A stretch of DNA of 6,912 bases. It comes from an uncultured Actinomycetes bacterium (lineage in GTDB: Bacteria > Actinomycetota > Actinomycetes > Nanopelagicales > Nanopelagicaceae). The stretch spans positions 1-6,912 of the forward strand of contig CAIPLJ010000106.1 of the NCBI GenBank assembly GCA_903865885.1. Direction: 5' to 3'. A program made the translations under genes and the position numbers. The notes below the pieces were generated by a model, which saw only the letters and a program-made list of their open reading frames with translations, was not told the origin of the DNA and ran no database searches. Positions 1 through 4,835 of the stretch are shown here, piece by piece. Each line of letters starts with the position of its first letter. The first letter of the stretch is position 1.

Positions 1-204
1 GTTAGAAGCCACGATAGACCTGCTCTTCTATTTGGCATTGGAGATTCAATCACCAAGAGCAATATCGATATTCGCTCCGCCATTGTTACAACTCTTGGTG
101 CTGAAGCAATTGACACCTTATATGTCACAGAAATTGGTGGTGGCTCGCTCACTCCCGCACGAGCCGAAGAGGTCGCAACCCGTTTGAGGTCTGCGCTCAA
201 GTAG
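1..204 (+). CDS. glnD: GlnD C-terminal end ([protein-PII] nucleotidylyltransferase), 5'-truncated
   Basis: The frame is open from base 1 and gives 67 residues ending at TAG 202-204; the start lies outside the window. The residues form one ACT domain: DRPALLFGIGDSI (residues 5-17), then IDIRSAIVTTLG and AIDTLYVTEIGG, the usual beta-alpha-beta pattern of the last ACT repeat in GlnD. GlnD adds and removes nucleotidyl groups (UMP, or AMP in actinobacteria) on the PII nitrogen-signalling protein, and its ACT domains sense glutamine. In many actinobacteria the order is amtB-glnB/glnK-glnD and then ffh, and the next gene here is ffh, which supports the call. The catalytic nucleotidyltransferase and HD domains are not visible, so another ACT-ending protein cannot be strictly excluded. 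Context makes GlnD much the likeliest. Confidence 0.82.
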   Translation, partial: VRSHDRPALLFGIGDSITKSNIDIRSAIVTTLGAEAIDTLYVTEIGGGSLTPARAEEVATRLRSALK

Positions 205-216
205 AGTTCCACCACT
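202..216 (+). promoter_or_regulatory. Possible -10 element just upstream of ffh (weak)
   Basis: TAGAGT (202-207) fits the actinobacterial -10 pattern TAnnnT and lies 9 nt before the ffh ATG, which would give a transcript with almost no 5' leader. No Shine-Dalgarno sequence is visible before this ATG. The hexamer overlaps the glnD stop codon and no -35 is evident, so this may be coincidence. Confidence 0.25.
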
Positions 217-1650
217 ATGTTCGACACACTCTCCAGCAAATTTGCAGGCGCATTGAGTGCGCTTCGCTCCCGTGGAAAAATCTCGGAAAAAGATATCGAT
301 GCAACAACTTCAGATATTCGTCAGGCGCTGCTGGAGGCAGATGTTGCCCTCGAAGTTGTTGAAAGCTTTACCCAGAAAATTCATGAGAAATCTCTTGAGG
401 TACTGCCAACGCTGCAATCTGGCACCAATCAAGCGCAAGCAATCTTTGATGTCGTAAATGGCGAACTCACCGAAATACTTGGTGGGGGAGCTCGTCGCGT
501 TCGTCTGGCTAAGAATCCGCCAACTGTGATCATGCTTGCAGGGCTACAAGGCGCTGGTAAAACAACGCTTGCTGCAAAGCTTGCAAAGTTCTTTAAAGAT
601 CAAGGTGATACTCCAATCCTGATTGCATCAGATCTGCAGCGCCCAAATGCAGTCAATCAACTCCAAGTTGTTGGTCAAGCAGCTGGCGTTCCCGTCTTTG
701 CACCTGAACCCGGTAATGGAATCGGTAACCCTGTAAAGGTTGCGCAAGATGGAATCGCATTTGCGAAGTTGAAACTTCACAACATTGTCATTGTTGATAC
801 TGCAGGACGCCTCGGCGTAGATGAAGAGTTGATGAAGGAAGCTATCGCAATTCGCGATGCAGTTAATCCAGATGAAATTCTCTTCGTAGTAGATGCCATG
901 ATTGGACAGGATGCAGTCCGCACAGCAAAGGCATTCCAAGATGGCGTTGGTTTTGATGGGGTAGTACTAACAAAACTAGATGGCGATGCACGCGGTGGCG
1001 CGGCTCTATCCATTGCAGCCCTTACTGGCCGTCCGATTATGTTTGCATCAACAGGTGAAAAATTATCTGATTTCGAAATCTTCTATCCCGATCGCATGGC
1101 ATCTCGCATCCTCGGAATGGGCGATGTTGCAACTCTTGCAGAGCAAGCCAAGAAAGCCTTTGACGGTGACTCTGCTAAAAAGCTCGAAGATAAGTTCATT
1201 GCCGGTGAAGATTTCACTCTCGATGATTTCCTCGAGCAAATTGAGGCGATGTCAAAGATGGGCTCCATGGGCAAGTTACTTGGCATGTTGCCAGGAGCTG
1301 GCCAGATGAAGAAGCAGATTGATAACTTCGATGAATCAGAGATAACTCGCACTAAGGCGATTGTGCAATCAATGACGCCGCTTGAACGTCGCGATCTCAA
1401 AGTTCTCAACGGTTCACGCCGAGCACGCATTGCACTGGGTGCTGGTCGTAAAGTCTCAGATGTAAATGCACTGGTTGATAAATTCACAGCTGCGCAGAAG
1501 ATGATGAAGCAGATGCGCAATGGCGGGATGCCTGCGGGAATGCCGCCGGGAATGCCGGGTATGCCACCTGCACCTAAAAAGGCAGCCCCCATTCAAAAGA
1601 AGAAGTCGAAGTCTGGAAACCCCGCCAAGCGAGCGTTGGAAAACGGCTGA
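217..1650 (+). CDS. ffh: Signal recognition particle protein Ffh (SRP54 GTPase)
   Basis: Ffh binds 4.5S/SRP RNA, recognises signal sequences on ribosome-nascent chains and, with the receptor FtsY, delivers them to the Sec translocon by coupled GTP hydrolysis. The 477 residues show the full family order. The N domain (about 1-95) has the conserved LLEADVA. The G domain carries the P-loop GLQGAGKTT (109-117), DLQRPNAVNQL (139-149), DTAGRL (194-199) and TKLDGDARGG (252-261). RILGMGDV (297-304) links to the M domain (about 325-450), which carries MGKLLGMLPG, NGSRRARIALGAG (398-410, RNA-binding helices) and many methionines. The tail (437-451) repeats GMP and PGMP, followed by a Lys-rich end. Length is normal for a family with an actinobacterial-type tail. 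ATG 217 is chosen because MFDTLSSKF is the standard Ffh N-terminus. It starts 12 bp after glnD with no clear Shine-Dalgarno. Confidence 0.97.
   Translation: MFDTLSSKFAGALSALRSRGKISEKDIDATTSDIRQALLEADVALEVVESFTQKIHEKSLEVLPTLQSGTNQAQAIFDVVNGELTEILGGGARRVRLAKNPPTVIMLAGLQGAGKTTLAAKLAKFFKDQGDTPILIASDLQRPNAVNQLQVVGQAAGVPVFAPEPGNGIGNPVKVAQDGIAFAKLKLHNIVIVDTAGRLGVDEELMKEAIAIRDAVNPDEILFVVDAMIGQDAVRTAKAFQDGVGFDGVVLTKLDGDARGGAALSIAALTGRPIMFASTGEKLSDFEIFYPDRMASRILGMGDVATLAEQAKKAFDGDSAKKLEDKFIAGEDFTLDDFLEQIEAMSKMGSMGKLLGMLPGAGQMKKQIDNFDESEITRTKAIVQSMTPLERRDLKVLNGSRRARIALGAGRKVSDVNALVDKFTAAQKMMKQMRNGGMPAGMPPGMPGMPPAPKKAAPIQKKKSKSGNPAKRALENG
1525..1569 (+). repeat. Short in-frame GMP/PGMP-coding repeat in the ffh tail
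   Basis: Residues 437-451 of Ffh repeat Gly-Met-Pro four times with small variations. At the DNA level the block GGGAATGCCG occurs twice (from about 1536 and 1548). It encodes the methionine/proline-rich end of the M domain, a common feature of actinobacterial Ffh, and is not a mobile or regulatory repeat. Confidence 0.7.
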
Positions 1651-1681
1651 TTTCCACATTGTGAGCGTAACTGGCAAGATA

Positions 1682-1764
1682 AGCCACCTGTTACAGGGCC
1701 CTCTACCCCGGTAACAATCCAATCCACAGTTGGACCTCTTGGCTACGCACCCCGCTGTAGCAAA
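1682..1764 (+). promoter_or_regulatory. Candidate structured 5' leader of rpsP in the ffh-rpsP gap
   Basis: The 148-bp gap contains three consecutive potential hairpins. H1 spans 1690-1715: GTTAC pairs with GTAAC, then an A/G mismatch, then GGG with CCC, closing an 8-nt loop. H2 spans 1719-1733: CCAA with TTGG. H3 spans 1739-1764: GCTAC with GTAGC, plus TT/AA beyond one mismatch. AGCCA (1682-1686) can instead pair with TGGCT (1740-1744). That would enclose H1 and H2 as a three-way junction and exclude H3. None is followed by a T run, so they do not look like an intrinsic terminator for ffh. An S16 autoregulatory leader is an inference; I do not recognise a named RNA family here. Confidence 0.35.
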
Positions 1765-1766
1765 TT
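1739..1766 (+). promoter_or_regulatory. Possible rpsP promoter (weak)
   Basis: TTGGCT (1739-1744) as -35 and CAAATT (1761-1766) as -10 are 16 bp apart and match the general consensus at 4/6 and 3/6. Transcription would begin near 1773, just before the ribosome binding site. A second candidate is an extended -10 at 1672-1680 (TGG then CAAGAT) without a credible -35; it would place most of the hairpins in the transcript. No TAnnnT hexamer exists in this gap. Neither site is secure. Confidence 0.2.
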
Positions 1767-1783
1767 GGTACGACACACTTTTT

Positions 1784-1801
1784 AGGAGCACTACTTCTTT
1801 G
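1784..1801 (+). promoter_or_regulatory. Ribosome binding site fixing the TTG start of rpsP
   Basis: AGGAG (1784-1788) lies 10 nt before TTG (1799-1801). It decides the start because the open frame runs upstream to at least 1730, and only initiation at this TTG gives the canonical S16 N-terminus, STKIRLMRMGK after the initiator Met. This is the clearest Shine-Dalgarno sequence in the window. Confidence 0.8.
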
Positions 1802-2365
1802 TCAACAAAAATTCGTTTAATGCGCATGGGAAAAATCCGCACACCATATTTCCGCATCGTCGTTACAGATTCACGTAAGGCGCGTAACGGTCTCTCAATT
1901 GAAGAGATCGGTCGCTACGTTCCAGGTCAAGAACCATCAATCATCGAAGTTAATTCAGAGCGCGCTCTGTACTGGCTCGGCGTTGGTGCACAAGCTTCAG
2001 AGGCTGTAGAGGCGCTCTTGAAGGTGACCGGAGATTGGCAGAAGTTCAAGGGTCTTCCAGGAACTGAAGGCACGCTACGTTTTGCAGCACCAAAGCCACA
2101 TAAGAGCGTTGCATATGAAGCAGCTGTAAAGGCTGCTGCTGCAGAACCTGCAGAAGGTGCAACAACGCTGAAGAAGAAGGCGCAAGAGAAGCTTGCTGCT
2201 AAGGCAAACCCTGTAGTTGAAGTGTCCGAACCAGCTGCGGTTGCAACTGAGTCCGAGGTTCCAGCAGTAGAAGCGGTTACAGAAGATGTCGTAGTAGCCG
2301 AAGTAACGGAGGCACCAGTAGCAGAAGCAACTGAAACTCCTGAAGCAGAAGCGGCAGCAGAGTAA
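1799..2365 (+). CDS. rpsP: 30S ribosomal protein S16 (bS16) with long Ala/Glu-rich tail
   Basis: bS16 binds 16S rRNA in the 5' domain and is needed for 30S assembly. With the TTG start the product is 188 residues. The core (about 1-95) is typical: STKIRLMRMGKIRTPYFRIVV, DSRKARNG, IEEIGRYVPG, then the WLGVGAQASEAV segment. The family core is only about 80-90 residues. Here an extension follows in two parts: an Ala/Lys-rich segment (about 99-135) and an acidic Ala/Glu/Val/Pro tail (136-188) with 14 acidic residues and no Lys or Arg. Long S16 tails are known in actinobacteria, where they are low in complexity and poorly conserved. It is the first gene of an operon with khpA, rimM and trmD, and khpA starts 2 bp after its stop. 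Regulation could involve the structured upstream gap. Confidence 0.95.
   Translation: MSTKIRLMRMGKIRTPYFRIVVTDSRKARNGLSIEEIGRYVPGQEPSIIEVNSERALYWLGVGAQASEAVEALLKVTGDWQKFKGLPGTEGTLRFAAPKPHKSVAYEAAVKAAAAEPAEGATTLKKKAQEKLAAKANPVVEVSEPAAVATESEVPAVEAVTEDVVVAEVTEAPVAEATETPEAEAAAE
2294..2341 (+). repeat. Tandem 24-bp repeat in the S16 tail
   Basis: Two adjacent 24-bp units encode VAEVTEAP (S16 residues 166-173) and VAEATETP (174-181). The units differ mainly at third codon positions. This suggests a local duplication followed by drift under selection for composition, in a tail that probably tolerates length changes. Confidence 0.55.
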
Positions 2366-2367
2366 TA

Positions 2368-2607
2368 ATGATTGATGAAGCTCTCGAACATCTCGTAAAG
2401 GGAATCGTTGATAACCCTGACGATGTCAATGTCAAAGAGAAGACACACCGTCGTGGCACTACGCTCGAAGTTCGTGTTAATCCTGACGATATCGGCAAGG
2501 TAATCGGTCGTAATGGACGTACAGCAAAGGCGCTTCGCACAGTTGTAAGCGCACTTGCTGGTCGCTCAGTACGTGTCGATCTCATCGATACCGACGAGGT
2601 TCGTTAA
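2368..2607 (+). CDS. khpA: KH-domain RNA-binding protein KhpA
   Basis: This small KH-domain protein (formerly YlqC) binds RNA and, in Gram-positive bacteria, partners with KhpB/Jag to affect cell division, elongation and post-transcriptional control. Its 79 residues match the usual length of about 75-80. It has the N-terminal LVKGIVDNPDDV signature (9-20), a beta strand LEVRVNPDDIGKVIG, and the KH GxxG loop GRNG (47-50) followed by the helix RTAKALRTVVSALAG. The start ATG 2368 lies 2 bp after the rpsP stop, so translation is probably coupled. The position between rpsP and rimM is the standard one in Gram-positives and actinobacteria. RNA targets cannot be told from the sequence. Confidence 0.93.
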   Translation: MIDEALEHLVKGIVDNPDDVNVKEKTHRRGTTLEVRVNPDDIGKVIGRNGRTAKALRTVVSALAGRSVRVDLIDTDEVR

Positions 2608-2616
2608 CTCTTTAAC
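2603..2616 (+). repeat. Small inverted repeat at the khpA-rimM junction
   Basis: GTTAA (2603-2607) and TTAAC (2612-2616) form a 5-bp stem with a 4-nt loop covering the khpA stop codon, 5 nt before the rimM ATG. As RNA it is weak and AU-rich. It lies exactly where the rimM ribosome binding site should be. Confidence 0.3.
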
Positions 2617-2620
2617 ACCC

Positions 2621-3121
2621 ATGAAATTAAACGTGGGCCGTATCGGTAAAGCTCACGGGATTCTTGGTGAAGCAACTATCGAAGTCCGTACAGATGAAGC
2701 AGAAGATCGCTTTGCTATCGGCGCAGTCTTAGAGACAGAAAACCACGGTGAATTAACCGTGGTTTCTGCACGTGTACACAATGGCATCTTGCTCCTTGGT
2801 TTTGAAGGAATTGAAGACCGCAATGCGATTGAAGGCCTACGTAATGAACTGCTCTATACAGATGTAGATATCGATGCACCTGGCCTTGATGAAGATGATT
2901 ATCACGTCTTGCAATTGGTTGGCTGCAAAGCATTTCTAGTCGATGGCGACGAATTTGGCGAAGTCACCGATGTTCTTAACTTGCCAGGCCAAGATGTACT
3001 GTCGATTAAGACGGTATCGGGTGAAGTTCTCATACCTTTTGTCCGCCAACTTGTTCCCGTTGTTGATATCAAAGCAAAGCGAATGACTGTTATTCCTCCA
3101 GAGATTGATGGGGTTGTCTGA
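2621..3121 (+). CDS. rimM: Ribosome maturation factor RimM
   Basis: RimM assists 30S head assembly (16S rRNA 3' domain, S19/S13 region) and is needed for efficient 16S processing. The 166-residue product begins MKLNVGRIGKAHGILGE, the canonical N-terminus, which fixes ATG 2621; the frame is open for 22 further codons upstream inside khpA. Residues 1-85 form the RimM beta-barrel. Residues about 92-160 form the PRC-barrel, with HVLQLVG, GEVTDVLNLPGQDVLSI, GEVLIPFV and VPVVDIKAKRMTV. Length is normal. No Shine-Dalgarno sits at proper distance (GAGGT at 2596-2600 is 20 nt away), so translation may depend on coupling to khpA or be weak. The stop TGA overlaps the trmD ATG by one base. A strong inverted repeat lies inside the gene at 2736-2768. 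Confidence 0.95.
   Translation: MKLNVGRIGKAHGILGEATIEVRTDEAEDRFAIGAVLETENHGELTVVSARVHNGILLLGFEGIEDRNAIEGLRNELLYTDVDIDAPGLDEDDYHVLQLVGCKAFLVDGDEFGEVTDVLNLPGQDVLSIKTVSGEVLIPFVRQLVPVVDIKAKRMTVIPPEIDGVV
2736..2768 (+). repeat. Perfect 10-bp inverted repeat (hairpin) inside rimM
   Basis: AAACCACGGT (2740-2749) is the exact reverse complement of ACCGTGGTTT (2756-2765), separated by a 6-nt loop GAATTA. Skipping A2739, CAG (2736-2738) also pairs with CTG (2766-2768), giving 13 bp in total. The stem is about 120 nt after the rimM start. It has no downstream T run and lies in coding sequence, so it is not an ordinary terminator. It is unusual for its length and could slow ribosomes, be cut by RNase III, or be a protein-binding palindrome. 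The function is unknown. Confidence 0.6.
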
Positions 3122-3804
3122 TGAAAATCGATGTCATTTCAATCTTTCCTGAGTATTTATCTCCACTACAACTCTCGCTTTTGGGTAAGGCGCAGAGCGC
3201 TGGCTTAGTAGATATTGCAGTTCATGATCTACGAGCCCAGACAAACGATAATCACAATACTGTCGATGACACCCCGTACGGTGGTGGTGCTGGAATGGTG
3301 ATGCTTCCCGAGGTGTGGGCAAAGAGCATTGACTCAGTTATTTCAGATGGCGCAGACCTCATCATTCTTACTCCAGCCGGAAAGCGCTTTAACCAGAAGA
3401 TGGCTGCGCAATTTTCTACATCACAGCAATTGATTTTTGCATGTGGTCGCTACGAAGGTATCGATGATCGCGTACGTCAGTACTACTCACAACCCGAATT
3501 CCAGTCTCGCAATATTCAAGTCCATGAAGTCTCTATTGGAGATTACGTACTTGGTGGGGGAGAAGTTGCATCGATGGTCATGATCGAAGCGATTACTCGA
3601 CTTATTCCTGGTGTACTGGGCAATCCTGAATCGCTCAGTGAAGAGTCACATAACAGCGATGGTTACCTCGAATATCCCAATTTCACCAAGCCTCAAGAGT
3701 GGCGTGGTATCCCAGTTCCCGAGATTCTTTTGAGTGGTAACCACCAAGAAATAGCGAAGTGGCGCACTCAACAGGCAGAAAAGCGCGCAAAAGATAATCT
3801 CTAA
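3121..3804 (+). CDS. trmD: tRNA (guanine-37-N1)-methyltransferase TrmD
   Basis: TrmD uses S-adenosylmethionine to methylate N1 of G37 in tRNAs with G36G37, preventing +1 frameshifts. The 227 residues show the trefoil-knot SPOUT family motifs: N-terminal MKIDVISIFPEY, DDTPYGGGAGMVM (49-61), LTPAGKRFNQ (83-92), CGRYEGIDDRV (108-118), SIGDYVLGGGE (138-148), RLIPGVLG (160-167) and the C-terminal PVPEILLSGNH...WR. The position aligned with the E. coli catalytic base Asp169 (context TEDS) reads Glu175 (context SEES) here. An Asp follows at 180. The segment between DDRV and SIGDY is about 10 residues longer than in E. coli. Otherwise it looks intact. The start overlaps the rimM stop (TGATG), indicating coupling. 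rplS, the usual next gene, is not present. Confidence 0.97.
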   Translation: MKIDVISIFPEYLSPLQLSLLGKAQSAGLVDIAVHDLRAQTNDNHNTVDDTPYGGGAGMVMLPEVWAKSIDSVISDGADLIILTPAGKRFNQKMAAQFSTSQQLIFACGRYEGIDDRVRQYYSQPEFQSRNIQVHEVSIGDYVLGGGEVASMVMIEAITRLIPGVLGNPESLSEESHNSDGYLEYPNFTKPQEWRGIPVPEILLSGNHQEIAKWRTQQAEKRAKDNL

Positions 3805-3829
3805 CTCGTAAGTAACTCACTCTCTACCG

Positions 3830-3845
3830 TACTGTTGCGCCCATG
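3830..3845 (+). promoter_or_regulatory. Candidate leaderless promoter of the desaturase gene
   Basis: TACTGT (3830-3835) fits the actinobacterial -10 pattern TAnnnT and is followed by exactly 7 nt and then ATG 3843, so transcription would start at or within 2 nt of the start codon. No Shine-Dalgarno is visible in the 38-bp gap after trmD. An overlapping TACCGT (3825-3830) is an alternative. No good -35 is seen. Confidence 0.5.
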
Positions 3846-4811
3846 AGCGAAGAGTCAGCACGTATTCAGGCACGTCTGATCCGTGATCTCGAACCTGTCG
3901 TAGCAGTCGAATTCGAACGCCACCTTTCAGTTCAGAAGAACTGGTACCCACACGAGTATGTCCCATGGTCTGAAGGTCGCGACTATGCAGGCCCACTCAA
4001 TGGTGATGCGTGGGAGGCGAAAGATTCGCGCCTGACTTCTGTTGCGCAAGATTCACTTGTTCTCAATCTTCTTACCGAAGATAACTTGCCTAGTTATCAC
4101 ACAGAAATTGCAATCTCGATGGGTCGCGATGGTGCGTGGGGAAACTGGATTGAACGATGGACAGCTGAAGAAGCTCGCCATGCAATTGTTATTCGTGATT
4201 ACCTCATGGCAACTCGTGGAGTAGATCCATACGAACTCGAAGATCTGCGCATGGCTCATATGTCACTCGGTTACCAGACACCGTATGAGAACGATATGTT
4301 GCATACAATCGCATACGTTTCATTCCAAGAGCTTGCAACCCGTATCTCTCACCGCAATACCGGAAAGATTTCAGAAGATCCGATTGCAGAGGGAATGATG
4401 CAGCGCATCGCACTCGATGAAAATCTTCATATGCTCTTCTATCGCAATACTCTTTCAGCAGCGCTCGATATGGAACCTAATGCTGCAATGCGTGCTATCA
4501 CCGATGTGGTCACAAACTTTGATATGCCTGGCGCCAATATGCCTGGCTTTGGTCGCAAAGCTGTACAAATTGCCTTGGCTGGAATCTACGATTTGCAACA
4601 GCACCTCGACGATGTTGTCGCGCCGGTTCTTCGCGCATGGAATGTTTTCGAGCGAAATGATCTCTCCGGTGATGGCCTCAAGGCTCGTGATGAACTCAAA
4701 ACCTTCATGGATCAGACATATAAGGTTGCAGCAACATTTAACGATAAGCGTGAAGTTCACTTCGAGCGTCAGATAGCTCGAGGCATCGCACCAATTCGCA
4801 TCACTAACTAG
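3843..4811 (+). CDS. Soluble acyl-ACP desaturase (diiron, stearoyl-ACP desaturase / DesA family)
   Basis: This family introduces a cis double bond into acyl chains on acyl carrier protein, using O2 and ferredoxin-supplied electrons at a diiron centre in the cytosol; it sets membrane unsaturation. All six iron ligands known from the plant enzyme can be placed: Glu79 (LLTEDNLPSYH), Glu110 and His113 (WTAEEARH), Glu163 (FQELATRISH), and Glu193 and His196 (DENLH). The C-terminal part (about 225-310) has DMPGANMPGFG and the helix before LSGDGLKARDEL, matching actinobacterial DesA-like proteins. The 322 residues are near the usual length for bacterial members (about 275-340), and no membrane segments or signal peptide are seen. 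Chain length and bond position cannot be read from the sequence. It stands alone between trmD and miaB, with its own probable promoter. Confidence 0.93.
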   Translation: MSEESARIQARLIRDLEPVVAVEFERHLSVQKNWYPHEYVPWSEGRDYAGPLNGDAWEAKDSRLTSVAQDSLVLNLLTEDNLPSYHTEIAISMGRDGAWGNWIERWTAEEARHAIVIRDYLMATRGVDPYELEDLRMAHMSLGYQTPYENDMLHTIAYVSFQELATRISHRNTGKISEDPIAEGMMQRIALDENLHMLFYRNTLSAALDMEPNAAMRAITDVVTNFDMPGANMPGFGRKAVQIALAGIYDLQQHLDDVVAPVLRAWNVFERNDLSGDGLKARDELKTFMDQTYKVAATFNDKREVHFERQIARGIAPIRITN

Positions 4812-4819
4812 ACCTCAAA

Positions 4820-4835
4820 TAAGATAGGCGCCATG
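4820..4835 (+). promoter_or_regulatory. Candidate leaderless promoter of miaB
   Basis: TAAGAT (4820-4825), a good -10 match, is followed by 7 nt (AGGCGCC) and then ATG 4833. The spacing is the same as for the desaturase gene. TTCGCA (4795-4800) could be a -35 at 19 bp, at the long end of the normal range. No Shine-Dalgarno lies at a useful distance before ATG, so translation from a leaderless mRNA is the simplest reading. Confidence 0.55.

Noticed and set aside
774..787. GAAGT/ACTTC inverted repeat in ffh
   Set aside because: A 5-bp stem inside coding sequence is expected many times by chance in a window this size.
1083..1592. Minus-strand open frame (169 codons) opposite ffh
   Set aside because: Its Gly/Ile/Pro repeats mirror the GMP repeat of Ffh. 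It is a shadow of a certain gene with no independent coding evidence.
1690..1715. H1 hairpin as a rho-independent terminator of ffh
   Set aside because: The stem has a mismatch and is followed by AATCCAATCC rather than a T run.
1730..1798. In-frame 23-codon extension upstream of the rpsP TTG start
   Set aside because: It has no homology to S16, the canonical S16 N-terminus begins at 1799, and a good AGGAG lies 10 nt before that TTG. The upstream open frame is non-coding leader.
1927..2448. Long minus-strand open frame (173 codons) opposite rpsP and khpA
   Set aside because: It is Ser/Thr/Ala-rich because it is the reverse complement of the Glu/Ala/Val tail. It has no recognisable domain, no ribosome binding site, and lies against a certain gene.
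2555..2620. In-frame 22-codon extension of rimM into khpA
   Set aside because: RimM proteins start at the MKLNVGRIGKAHG segment; the extension is only the +1 frame of khpA.
4521..4555. Direct repeat ATATGCCTGGC twice in the desaturase gene
   Set aside because: It encodes the conserved MPG-x-x-MPG segment of the family, so it is explained by protein sequence.
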